Positions 6,464-13,799 of a stretch of 17,627 nt of DNA are shown piece by piece. Origin of the DNA: Betaproteobacteria bacterium (GTDB lineage: Bacteria > Pseudomonadota > Gammaproteobacteria > Burkholderiales > Thiobacillaceae); assembly GCA_020049245.1 (NCBI GenBank), contig JAIFLB010000092.1, forward strand, positions 1 through 17,627. Reading direction: 5' to 3'. Numbering within the stretch: the first letter of the stretch is position 1; each line of letters begins with the position of its first letter. Both the position numbers and the translations under genes were made by a program. The notes beneath the pieces were generated by a model. That model was not told where the DNA came from, did not search any database, and saw only the letters and a list, made by a program, of their open reading frames with translations.

Positions 6464-7669
6464 ATGCTGGACGCATCCAAATCCGGGGCAGATGTCCTGT
6501 TCATCTTGCTGGGCGCAATCATGGTGCTGGCCATGCACGCCGGTTTTGCCTTTTTGGAGTTGGGCACCGTACGCAAGAAAAACCAGGTCAATGCGCTGGT
6601 CAAAATCCTGACCGATTTTTCCGTCTCCACGATTGCCTATTTTTTCATCGGATACAGCATCGCTTACGGGGTTGATTTCCTCAGCGGAGCCGAGCATCTG
6701 GTTCAGAAAAACGGCTATGACCTGGTCAAATTCTTCTTCCTGTTGACCTTCGCCGCTGCGATTCCGGCCATCGTCTCGGGCGGTATCGCAGAACGCGCCC
6801 GCTTCAATCCGCAACTGGCAGCGACGTTCATCTTGGTTGGATTCCTCTATCCGTTCTTTGAAGGCATGGCGTGGAACAACAACTATGGTTTCCAGGACTG
6901 GATCGAAGCCAGCTTCGGCGCAAAATTCCATGACTTTGCCGGTTCCGTCGTCGTGCATGCGATGGGCGGCTGGATTGCCTTGCCAGCGGTCATCCTGCTT
7001 GGCGCGCGCAGTGGCCGCTATCGCCACGATGGCGGCGTGGCGGCGCATCCGCCTTCAAGCATTCCTTTCCTGGCCCTGGGCGCCTGGATTCTGACCGTGG
7101 GTTGGTTCGGCTTCAACGTGATGTCGGCGCAAACGCTGGAAGCGGTCTCCGGCCTGGTTGCGGTGAATTCATTGATGGCCATGGTTGGCGGCACGTTGGC
7201 CGCGTTGTTGGTCGGCAAAAATGACCCCGGCTTCATTCACAACGGCCCGCTCGCCGGTCTGGTCGCCGTCTGCGCCGGGTCAGATCTGATGCATCCGCTT
7301 GGCGCGCTCATTACCGGCATCATTGCCGGCGCTCTGTTCGTAATCATGTTCACCATCACACAAAACAAATGGAAGATCGACGACGTGCTCGGCGTCTGGC
7401 CGTTGCATGGCTTGTGCGGCGCCTGGGGCGGCATCGCGGCAGGTATCTTCGGTTTGCAGAGCTTCGGCGGTCTTGGCGGCGTCAGCTTCGGCGCGCAACT
7501 GGTGGGCACGCTGACCGGTATTCTGATCGCGCTGATCGGTGGCGCAGTGGTCTATGGCGGGTTGAAACTGGCGATTGGCCTGCGTCTGGATGCCGAAGAG
7601 GAGTTCAATGGCGCTGACCTTTCGATCCACAAGATTTCGGCGACGGCAGAGCGGGAAACCAACTGGTAA
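6464..7669 (+). CDS. amtB: Ammonium transporter (Amt family)
   Basis: An inner-membrane ammonium channel of 401 aa with about eleven hydrophobic segments. The conserved pore histidines are H165 in DFAGSVVVHAMGG and H315 in VWPLHGLCGAWGG; D157 precedes the first. I place the start at the ATG at 6464. It has AGGAGA eight bases upstream, and the in-frame ATG at 6422 lies before the transcription start predicted from the sigma-54 site. The N-terminal part (GFAFLELGTVRKKN) is closer in style to AMT1-like transporters than to E. coli AmtB. The loop before the first pore histidine (WNNNYGFQDWIEASFG) is divergent. There is no cleavable signal peptide and no adjacent glnK, so PII partnership must come from elsewhere. 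Confidence 0.94.
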   Translation: MLDASKSGADVLFILLGAIMVLAMHAGFAFLELGTVRKKNQVNALVKILTDFSVSTIAYFFIGYSIAYGVDFLSGAEHLVQKNGYDLVKFFFLLTFAAAIPAIVSGGIAERARFNPQLAATFILVGFLYPFFEGMAWNNNYGFQDWIEASFGAKFHDFAGSVVVHAMGGWIALPAVILLGARSGRYRHDGGVAAHPPSSIPFLALGAWILTVGWFGFNVMSAQTLEAVSGLVAVNSLMAMVGGTLAALLVGKNDPGFIHNGPLAGLVAVCAGSDLMHPLGALITGIIAGALFVIMFTITQNKWKIDDVLGVWPLHGLCGAWGGIAAGIFGLQSFGGLGGVSFGAQLVGTLTGILIALIGGAVVYGGLKLAIGLRLDAEEEFNGADLSIHKISATAERETNW

Positions 7670-7815
7670 CCCGTTCCTGCGGACTGTATTCCGCTGCTAG
7701 AAAGCGGTTACCTGAATGAGAGGGTGCCCTGGATTTATGACGCTTGGTTACGCTGAGACTGATCCAGCTGACCGGACACTGGTAATACCGGATGCCCTTG
7801 GAGATATGCCCCGGG

Positions 7816-8679
7816 TCAGTTCAACGAGTAGTTGATGGGTACAACCACCCAAGACGCGACCGCCAATTTCCCGCGCCGGGCGGGAATGAAGCGCCAGTTC
7901 GAGACAGCCTCTTGGGCCGCCCGGTCGAGGCGAGGGTAGCCGCTGCTGCTTTTCACTTCAACCTGTAGCGCTTGTCCATCGGCATCGACCTCGACGCGCA
8001 GATAAACCACACCCGACTCGCCCATTCGGCGCGAGGCCGCTGGGTAGGTGGGTTTCGGGTTGGTCAGGTAGGCTGCATCGAAGCGTGCTTCGACCAAAGG
8101 TTCTGGCGGTGGGGAAATGGTCTTGGGGTGCGTTGCTTCCGATCCGCCCGCTGCTTCCGCCTCTCTTCCCGGGCCCCTATGTACGGCCTCCTGACCGGTT
8201 TCCGATAGGGCGACAGGAAGCGCCGTAGGGGCCGCGACAGAGGACGATGCAACGGGGGTGGATGAAACTGTATTCACGGGCGGCGACACAGATGGCGAAA
8301 CGGATGGCGAAACCGATGGCGAAACGGTTGGAAAAAATTGCGCAGCCGGTTGCGGTACTGGCGCGCTGGCCGGAACTTGCGCTTCATGCACCGGCAACGG
8401 CGTGATCTCCGATTGCAGGGTGCGCAGAGATGCCGGCTCCACTCCCAACAATCGCACCTCGAAAGGCAAGGCTGTTCGCACCGGAAGTGACTGCGGAGTC
8501 ATCGTCACAAGTACGGAAGCGGCCACAAAATGCACCGCCAGCGCGCAACACAATGCCACCCACTGCCTCGTTGAAGCGGGCGCTGGGTTGTAAAAGCAAT
8601 GGGTTGTGAAAGACAAGGCGTGAAAAAGCGGACAACGGAAATAACGCGGAAATATAGGCGCGGTGAAGCACCCTGGCAT
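7816..8679 (-). CDS. TonB-like energy transducer (solitary)
   Basis: A periplasm-spanning TonB protein that would couple the proton-motive force to outer-membrane receptors. From the ATG at 8679 it has 287 aa. There is a membrane anchor at about residues 40-60 with H50 in the transmembrane helix; the serine usual four residues before it is replaced by A46. A long Pro/Ser linker follows, then the TonB C-terminal domain (NPKPTYPAASRRMGESGVVY, later SSSGYPRLD and NWRFIPAR). The start is doubtful: 38 residues precede the anchor, no ribosome-binding site is seen, and the ATG sits inside a 21-bp palindrome. A TTG at residue 22 is an alternative. No exbB, exbD or receptor gene is adjacent. Confidence 0.85.
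   Translation of the reverse strand: MPGCFTAPIFPRYFRCPLFHALSFTTHCFYNPAPASTRQWVALCCALAVHFVAASVLVTMTPQSLPVRTALPFEVRLLGVEPASLRTLQSEITPLPVHEAQVPASAPVPQPAAQFFPTVSPSVSPSVSPSVSPPVNTVSSTPVASSSVAAPTALPVALSETGQEAVHRGPGREAEAAGGSEATHPKTISPPPEPLVEARFDAAYLTNPKPTYPAASRRMGESGVVYLRVEVDADGQALQVEVKSSSGYPRLDRAAQEAVSNWRFIPARRGKLAVASWVVVPINYSLN
8282..8329 (-). repeat. Four 12-bp tandem repeats in the tonB linker
   Basis: Units of the form GGCGAAACSGAT repeat four times with small changes (8282-8293, 8294-8305, 8306-8317, 8318-8329). On the coding strand they give repeated Ser-Val-Ser-Pro tetrapeptides in the periplasmic linker. In-frame copy-number change would lengthen or shorten the linker without a frameshift. 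Confidence 0.85.
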
Positions 8680-8697
8680 GCGACAAAATGTCGCATG
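8677..8697. promoter_or_regulatory. Perfect 21-bp palindrome over the tonB start, candidate operator
   Basis: CATGCGACA (8677-8685) and TGTCGCATG (8689-8697) are exact reverse complements around AAA. The dyad overlaps the proposed tonB ATG. A further copy of the half-site, ATGTCGCA, lies at 8832-8839 in the dcd-tonB spacer. It does not look like a Fur box. The regulator is unknown to me. A short hairpin without a T-run could also form here, but it lacks the features of a terminator. Confidence 0.55.
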
Positions 8698-8875
8698 TAC
8701 TGCTCCCCGCTTTTTCTTTGTACTCCGGCTGGGATAGCGGCCATACCTGGGTCCGGAGGGCCCGCTACACCAAGTTTTACTTGTGGTCCCTGGACGGCAC
8801 TAATCTGGGCCAGGCAAGGGGCACTCAATCAATGTCGCACTGAACCTAAATACCCGAGATCGGAATTGAAGCTAT

Positions 8876-9442
8876 TCAAATCTTCGGCAGCGTTACGCCG
8901 GTCTGGCCCTGATATTTGCCACCTCTGTCGCGATACGAGGTTTCGCATATCTCATCAGATTCGAAGAACAGCATCTGGGCGACGCCTTCATTGGCGTAGA
9001 TCTTTGCCGGTAGCGGCGTGGTGTTGGAAAACTCCAGCGTGACGTGGCCTTCCCATTCGGGTTCCAGCGGCGTCACGTTGACAATGATGCCGCAGCGCGC
9101 ATAAGTGCTCTTGCCCAGGCAGATGGTCAGCACGCTGCGCGGAATGCGGAAGAATTCGACCGTGCGCGCCAGCGCGAAGGAGTTGGGCGGGATGATGCAG
9201 ACATCGCCTTTGACGTCGACGAAGGAGTCGGGATCAAAGTTTTTCGGGTCAACGATGGTGTGGTTGAGGTTGGTAAACAGCTTGAATTCGTTGGCGCAAC
9301 GGACGTCGTAGCCATAGCTTGAGGTGCCGTAGGAAACGATTTTTTCGCCGTTGATACTCTTCACCTGGCCTGGCTCGAACGGTTCGATCATGCCGGTTTC
9401 GGCTGCCATGCGACGAATCCATTTGTCGGATTTGATGCTCAT
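8876..9442 (-). CDS. dcd: dCTP deaminase
   Basis: Dcd deaminates dCTP to dUTP, feeding thymidylate synthesis. The 188-aa protein starts MSIKSDKWIRRMA, the normal N-terminus of the homotrimeric E. coli-type enzyme. The reading frame stays open for another 40 codons upstream, but that extension is unlike the family, so I use the ATG at 9442, which has AAGAG about ten bases before it. Family motifs are SYGTSSYGYDVR, GKSTYARCGIIVN and TPLEPEWEGHVTLE, the last with the catalytic glutamate. tonB follows about 200 bp downstream on the same strand. Confidence 0.95.
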   Translation of the reverse strand: MSIKSDKWIRRMAAETGMIEPFEPGQVKSINGEKIVSYGTSSYGYDVRCANEFKLFTNLNHTIVDPKNFDPDSFVDVKGDVCIIPPNSFALARTVEFFRIPRSVLTICLGKSTYARCGIIVNVTPLEPEWEGHVTLEFSNTTPLPAKIYANEGVAQMLFFESDEICETSYRDRGGKYQGQTGVTLPKI

Positions 9443-9620
9443 CTGGAAACTCTTGATTGGAATGCTGGGTGGAAAAAACCGCGCGGTCTGCCTGTTTCGT
9501 GGCATCGATCTGGCGGAGAACGACGCGTATTGTCCATGAGCCGCCTCGAATTCGGAATCCAAGTTGTGGCAATGCGCGGTTTCAGCGTGTTGCTGATGGT
9601 AAATACTTACCCACAGAAGA

Positions 9621-9637
9621 ATCAGGTTTTGCCTGAT
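9621..9637. promoter_or_regulatory. Short inverted repeat upstream of the PAS-LuxR gene
   Basis: ATCAGG (9621-9626) and CCTGAT (9632-9637) form a 6-bp perfect dyad around TTTTG, about 90 bp before the regulator's ATG. The dyad overlaps a possible -35 (TTGCCT, 9629-9634), with TAGAAA (9653-9658) as a weak -10 at 18-bp spacing. It may be an operator. The rest of the 9443-9724 spacer shows nothing else I can support. Confidence 0.35.
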
Positions 9638-9724
9638 ACAGGGGCTATCTGGTAGAAATTAAGCTATCGCTTCATCCGTGGCCTGGGCCATCGGATACTT
9701 TGTTCGATCAAGGAGTAGCAAGGA

Positions 9725-10435
9725 ATGACTAGTAAAAAGGCGGAAACACAGTTGTCAGTCGATATGATTCGTGCGCTGGACTGGGTGCCTGCCATCATCT
9801 GGGTGTCGGATGCCGCAGGACATTGCCTGTTGGTGAATCAGGCTTGGCGGGAATTTACCGGCCGCAAACTGGAAGAATCGACAGGCAATGGCTGGCTCAC
9901 CGCGATGCATCCGGAAGACGCAGCCGCCTGGCCGGAGCTGATTGGCCGCGCCATCGACAGCGTTGAATCGTTTACCGTTGAATGTCGTCTGCGTCGGCGT
10001 GATGGTCGCTATCGCTGGCTGCACAAGACCGGCGAACCGTTTTATGGCGAGAAGGGCGAACTGCTTGGTTTCATAGGCTGCTGCATGGACGTTACCGGCC
10101 ACAAGCAGGCGCTGGATGGTTTGCGCCAGGCGAGCGAAAAGCATCGTTCGGTGTTGTCGAACCTGAAGGATGCGGTTGTCGTCATCGAAGACTATCTGCG
10201 TACCGAAGAACCGGGCCAGGCGCATCGCCGCGATGATCGGCTGACCCCGCGCCAGCGTGAAATTCTGCATCTGATCGCGCGCGGTTATGCGACGCGTGAA
10301 ATCGCCATCCAGTTGCATGTCAGCGTGAAAACGGTGGAAAGCCACCGCGCCCAGTTGATGCAGCGACTCAACATCCACGATGTCGCCGGTCTGACCCGCT
10401 TCGCCATCCGCACCGGTCTGGTGCCGGCGGATTAG
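9725..10435 (+). CDS. PAS-domain LuxR-family transcriptional regulator
   Basis: A 236-aa cytoplasmic regulator with one N-terminal PAS domain (about residues 18-125, including VPAIIWVSDAAGHCLLVNQAW and the PAC-like RRRDGRYRWLHKTGEP stretch). A short linker follows, then a C-terminal LuxR/NarL-type helix-turn-helix (about 170-232, with LTPRQREILHLIARGYATRE and SVKTVESHRAQLMQRL). There is no phosphoacceptor receiver domain and no membrane segment, so the PAS domain itself is probably the sensor of a ligand or redox cue, or a partner-binding module. The ribosome-binding site is AAGGAG or the closer AAGG. It runs convergently into the Crp/Fnr gene with only 8 bp between stops. The target genes are unknown. 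Confidence 0.88.
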   Translation: MTSKKAETQLSVDMIRALDWVPAIIWVSDAAGHCLLVNQAWREFTGRKLEESTGNGWLTAMHPEDAAAWPELIGRAIDSVESFTVECRLRRRDGRYRWLHKTGEPFYGEKGELLGFIGCCMDVTGHKQALDGLRQASEKHRSVLSNLKDAVVVIEDYLRTEEPGQAHRRDDRLTPRQREILHLIARGYATREIAIQLHVSVKTVESHRAQLMQRLNIHDVAGLTRFAIRTGLVPAD

Positions 10436-10443
10436 CGGGTGGA

Positions 10444-11106
10444 TTAACTCCCCGCCGCCAATCTTTTCAGGCCGAGCGGATCGAGCACTTCGATTCGCTC
10501 GCGTCCCAGGCGAACCAGGTTCTGTTCCTCGAATTGCTTCAGCAGGCGGGAGACGATTTCCCGCACACTGCCGAGTTCCTGCGCAACGTCCTGATGTGAT
10601 GCCAGGATCAGCGGCCCGCGCGCCGCCAGCCAGGCGGCCAGGCGCTGATCGAGTTTGTGGAAGGTGACCTCTTCCACCAAAGTCATCAAACCGGTCAGGC
10701 GCTCGGCGAACAGGCCGAAAACCATATCGCGAAACGCTGCATGTTCCGCCGTCAAACGTATGAATAACGGGCGTGGCAGCGCCAGCGCCGAGACCTCTGA
10801 TTCGGCGATGCCGGTGGCCGGATAGGCGTTGCCGCCGAGCAGGCAACTGACAGTGACGATGCATAACTCGCCCGGATGCACGCCATAGAGGCGAATTTCG
10901 CGTCCGCTCTCGGCGCGTTTGCTGACCCGGATGCGGCCTTCCAGCACCAGTGGCAGCGCCTGGCAGGCGACGCCGGCATCGAACAACACTGTACCGGCGG
11001 GCGCACGGATCGGGATTAGCTGACGCTCGACTTCTGTTGCCAGGACGGCGGGCAAGCCAGCCAGGGCGGGAAAGTGATGTGTCAATTGGGCGGTAAGGGC
11101 GTTCAT
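10444..11106 (-). CDS. Crp/Fnr-family transcriptional regulator
   Basis: From the ATG at 11106 this is a 220-aa Crp/Fnr-type protein. It has an N-terminal cyclic-nucleotide-binding-like barrel (about residues 15-125), a dimerisation helix (about 125-150), and a winged helix-turn-helix (about 168-205, ASHQDVAQELGSVREIVSRL). I prefer this start because the upstream 29 codons of open frame cross the inverted-repeat element. The barrel has cysteines at 48, 82 and 88, the last two in LCIVTVSCLLGG. The N-terminal cysteine cluster that binds the FNR iron-sulfur centre is absent. The cysteine pair may sense redox or sulfur species, but that is inference. No strong ribosome-binding site is visible. 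It is codirectional with cca upstream. Confidence 0.88.
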   Translation of the reverse strand: MNALTAQLTHHFPALAGLPAVLATEVERQLIPIRAPAGTVLFDAGVACQALPLVLEGRIRVSKRAESGREIRLYGVHPGELCIVTVSCLLGGNAYPATGIAESEVSALALPRPLFIRLTAEHAAFRDMVFGLFAERLTGLMTLVEEVTFHKLDQRLAAWLAARGPLILASHQDVAQELGSVREIVSRLLKQFEEQNLVRLGRERIEVLDPLGLKRLAAGS

Positions 11107-11118
11107 CTGGCTTGATTC

Positions 11119-11294
11119 AACCTTGAAACAGCAGTTGAACCCGACCGAGGGCGGGGTGGAGAAGCTGGCTGGCAAGGCGCGACGACGAGTCATGCCGAGG
11201 CATGGCCAAATGGTGAGTGTTATCGAAGCGGATGACTTCAGTCTGCATGAGGCCTCACAAGGGCTAAGGAGCGGTCAACTGCTGTTTCAAGGTT
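11119..11294. mobile_element. Inverted-repeat element spanning the cca 3' end and the Crp/Fnr leader
   Basis: Positions 11119-11138 and 11275-11294 are perfect 20-bp reverse complements (AACCTTGAAACAGCAGTTGA on the left). The match extends imperfectly a few bases on each side. A further perfect 6-bp dyad, CATGCC-GA-GGCATG, lies at 11191-11204. The unit of about 176-185 bp has no coding capacity of its own. The right arm lies inside the end of cca (residues 412-418) and the left arm lies 13-32 bp before the Crp/Fnr ATG. No obvious target duplication flanks it. It looks like an intergenic miniature element or a structured repeat family. The identity is not recognised. Confidence 0.65.
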
Positions 11295-12527
11295 CAATGC
11301 AAAAGTGATGGCTTGCGATCGGGCGCTATGAATCGCTGCGGGAATTTCTTTTGCGGCGACTTGCCGCGCCACTTCGCCGGCATCCACCTGACGCGCCGCC
11401 GCGAGGGCTTGCTGGAGGCGATCGGCTTGTATGAAAGGGCGATTTTCCCAGCCTGGGCGGCCATGAAAGTCGGCCGCGCAGGCGTTCAGGAAAAGCTCGA
11501 AACGGTCGGGCCGGCGGAAGGCGTCAGTCTGTTCCAGCAGGTCGAGCAAACCGTCGGCGCCCATCTTGTCGGCGTTGTGCGCCTGGCCGTGCCAGCGCGC
11601 CACGATCTGCGCCAGTCCGGCGCATTCGACCGGTGCGCGCAAGCGGCTGCTGACCTGCTTTACCAGTTCAAGGCTGGCCGCTTCGTGGCCACCATGATTC
11701 GGCCAGTTTTCCTTTGGCGTCAGGCCCTTGCCGAGGTCGTGCAGCAACGCGGCATAGCGCACCGGCAGCGGTTGATCGGCGGCCGCGGCCTGGTCGATGA
11801 CGCGCATGACATGATCGCCGGTGTCGATTTCGGGGTGGCTTTTAGGGTTCTGTGGCACACCGAACAGTGTGTCGAGTTCCGGCAGCAGGCGCGCCAGTGC
11901 GCCGCATTCTCGCAGCATGAGGAACATTCGAGACGGTTGTGCTTCCATCAACCCGCGCGAGATTTCCTGCCAGACCCGTTCCGCCACCAGCGCATCGACT
12001 TCGCCATCGGCGGTCATCTGGCGCATCAATGCCAGCGTTTCCGGCGCCAGGGAAAAGTCTGGGAAACGCGCGGCGAAGCGGGCCACGCGCAGAATGCGTA
12101 CCGGGTCTTCGGCAAACGCCGGGCTGACATGCCGGAATACGCGCGCTTCCAGGTCGGCGCGGCCGCCGAGAGGATCAATCAATTCGCCGGCTGCGTTCTC
12201 CGCCATCGCGTTGATGGTCAGATCGCGACGGCGTAAATCCTCTTCCAGCGTCACCTCCGGCGTCGCATAGACCTGAAAGCCCTTGTAGCCGCGCGCGGTT
12301 TTCCGCTCGGTGCGCGCCAGCGCATATTCCTCGTGCGTGCGCGGATGCAGGAAAACTGGGAAATCCTTGCCTACCGGCTGAAACCCGAGCGCGGTCATTT
12401 CCTCCGGTGTGGCGCCCACCACGACATGGTCGCGATCATGAGTTTGCGAACCGACCGCCAGGCCAAGCAGGCGGTCGCGCACCGCGCCGCCGACCACGTA
12501 AACCTGGATGTGGGCGGGAAAGCGCAT
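11238..12527 (-). CDS. cca: Multifunctional CCA-adding enzyme (tRNA nucleotidyltransferase with HD domain)
   Basis: Cca adds or repairs the CCA end of tRNA. The 429-aa bacterial class-II enzyme starts MRFPAHIQVYVVGGAVRDRLLG. The glycine-rich nucleotidyltransferase motif is at 11-22 and the metal-binding pair D31/D33 is in HDRDHVVVG. RRRDLTINAMA (about 99-109) follows. A C-terminal HD domain shows H263/D264 in LLHDLGKG and NHGGHE, as in multifunctional Cca with phosphohydrolase activity. The last 18-22 residues (from about 408) are encoded by the right arm of the inverted-repeat element, so the native C-terminus was probably replaced. It lies 27 bp downstream of the epimerase gene, and no strong ribosome-binding site is seen. 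Confidence 0.94.
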   Translation of the reverse strand: MRFPAHIQVYVVGGAVRDRLLGLAVGSQTHDRDHVVVGATPEEMTALGFQPVGKDFPVFLHPRTHEEYALARTERKTARGYKGFQVYATPEVTLEEDLRRRDLTINAMAENAAGELIDPLGGRADLEARVFRHVSPAFAEDPVRILRVARFAARFPDFSLAPETLALMRQMTADGEVDALVAERVWQEISRGLMEAQPSRMFLMLRECGALARLLPELDTLFGVPQNPKSHPEIDTGDHVMRVIDQAAAADQPLPVRYAALLHDLGKGLTPKENWPNHGGHEAASLELVKQVSSRLRAPVECAGLAQIVARWHGQAHNADKMGADGLLDLLEQTDAFRRPDRFELFLNACAADFHGRPGWENRPFIQADRLQQALAAARQVDAGEVARQVAAKEIPAAIHSARSQAITFALNLETAVDRSLALVRPHAD

Positions 12528-12554
12528 GCGTGTTGCGGCTGGGGTAAAGCGGGT

Positions 12555-13529
12555 TCAACGCCCGGCGTGCGCGCGATACGCCGTGTAACCACGCCGTGGG
12601 CCGGCTTCCTTCAGGTAGCCGATCACGCTTTCCAGCGCCGTCGCCTTGCCGAACAGCGGCGGGAAGCCTTGCGGGCAGATGTTGTCGGTGAGCATCGCGT
12701 AATGATTGTCGCGGGTCATGATCTTTTGTCCCGGCTTCAGTTCCATCAGCATGGCGAAGAAGTACGATGGCGTCTCGCCCAGCGGCACGATGACGCGGCA
12801 CATATCCAGGCTGGCGGCGGTCAGGCGAACCAGTTCGGCCAGTGTGTAGACCTTGGGGCCGCACAGGTTATAGCTTTGGCCATGGCTTTCCTGCAGATCG
12901 AGCGCATCGGCGAAGGCGCGCGCGACGTCGCCGACGAAGACCGGCTGGAAGCGCGCATTGCCGCCAGCCAGCGGCATCACTGGCGCCAGTTTGAGCACGT
13001 CTGCAAACATGGTCAGAAAGCTGTCGCCCGGCCCGAAGATGACGGAAGGCCGGAACACGGTAACCGCCAGCTGGTCAGCGGCCTGCATCACCAGGGCTTC
13101 GCCGGCGCCCTTGCTGCGCTGGTAGGCGCTGCGCGAATTCACCTCGGCGCCGAGTGCGCTCATGTGCAGCAAGCGCGGTACGCCGGCTTCCTTGCACGCC
13201 TGCACCACCTTGCGAGGCAACTCGACATGTGCGTGCTGGAAACTGCCGCGCCGCGCCTGGGCGTTGTCGCTTTTGCCGGAATCGGATTCATGCAGCAGGC
13301 CGACCAGGTTGATCACCGCATCCATGCCGTTGCACAGAGCCTTCAGGCTGGCTGGATCGTGGATATCGGCTTCGACGATCTCGACGCTGGGCAGCACGCT
13401 CAGGTCTTTGACTGCTTCGCGCCGCCGCGCCGGTACGCGAATGTTGAGGCCGCGTGCGGCCAGCAGTGCGACCAGGTGATGGCCGACGAAACCGCCGCCG
13501 CCGAGGATGCATATGCTTTGAATGGTCAT
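12555..13529 (-). CDS. NAD(P)-binding extended SDR epimerase, complex I NDUFA9-like
   Basis: A 324-aa atypical extended short-chain dehydrogenase-like protein. It begins MTIQSICILGGGGFVGHHLV, a GxxGxxG Rossmann dinucleotide site. A tyrosine-lysine pair appears in SAYQRSKGAGE (YxxxK). INLVGLLHES and VFRPSVIFGPGDSFL are typical of the family related to mitochondrial NDUFA9. The start at 13529 is chosen because the preceding 74 open codons have no similarity to the family and run through repeats. Family members act as NAD(P)H-dependent sugar or quinone-linked proteins, and the substrate is unknown here. It precedes cca on the same strand. Confidence 0.9.
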   Translation of the reverse strand: MTIQSICILGGGGFVGHHLVALLAARGLNIRVPARRREAVKDLSVLPSVEIVEADIHDPASLKALCNGMDAVINLVGLLHESDSGKSDNAQARRGSFQHAHVELPRKVVQACKEAGVPRLLHMSALGAEVNSRSAYQRSKGAGEALVMQAADQLAVTVFRPSVIFGPGDSFLTMFADVLKLAPVMPLAGGNARFQPVFVGDVARAFADALDLQESHGQSYNLCGPKVYTLAELVRLTAASLDMCRVIVPLGETPSYFFAMLMELKPGQKIMTRDNHYAMLTDNICPQGFPPLFGKATALESVIGYLKEAGPRRGYTAYRAHAGR

Positions 13530-13742
13530 GTTGTGTTGTGCTGCCAGATAGGGTTGGAAAATCTGAACCCGGATTCTATGTGCAACTAGGTATGGAGGTT
13601 GCAGGCAATCCTGACGGGGGCCTCCGGGTTTGGTTCCGGAGTTCGAACTGATCCCTCGGTTTTGTCTGTCATTGATGGGTGGGTTTTTGATCTGGCCAGG
13701 TTTGTCCGCGATTGACCACTGTCCAAAAAAACCATGATGTAG

Positions 13743-13768
13743 GTTGGGCAAAGCGTAGTGTGCCCAAC
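13743..13768. repeat. REP-like palindromic repeat
   Basis: GTTGGGCA (13743-13750) and TGCCCAAC (13761-13768) are perfect 8-bp arms around AAGCGTAGTG, preceded by GTAG. The GTAGGTTGGG-CAAAGCG-...-CCCAAC form resembles a dispersed intergenic repeat common in many proteobacterial genomes; that recognition is from memory and untested. It has no T-run and stands apart from the terminator downstream. Confidence 0.6.
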
Positions 13769-13799
13769 TTGCCCAAATTTGATGCGTTGGTTGATGCCC

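Noticed and set aside
7763..7818. CTGACC/GGTCAG stem between amtB and tonB
   Set aside because: The loop is long and no T-run follows; it is not a credible terminator for either convergent gene.
8723..8783. Possible structured RNA in the dcd-tonB spacer (CTCCGG/CCGGAG and CAAGT/ACTTG dyads)
   Set aside because: The stems are short with loops of unlike size and match no riboswitch or small RNA that I know.
11313..12236. Plus-strand open frame of 307 codons
   Set aside because: It is antisense to cca with no recognisable domain and no ribosome-binding site.
12333..13589. Long plus-strand open frame of 418 codons
   Set aside because: It is antisense to cca and the epimerase gene, whose protein motifs are unambiguous; the open frame follows from GC-rich codon bias.
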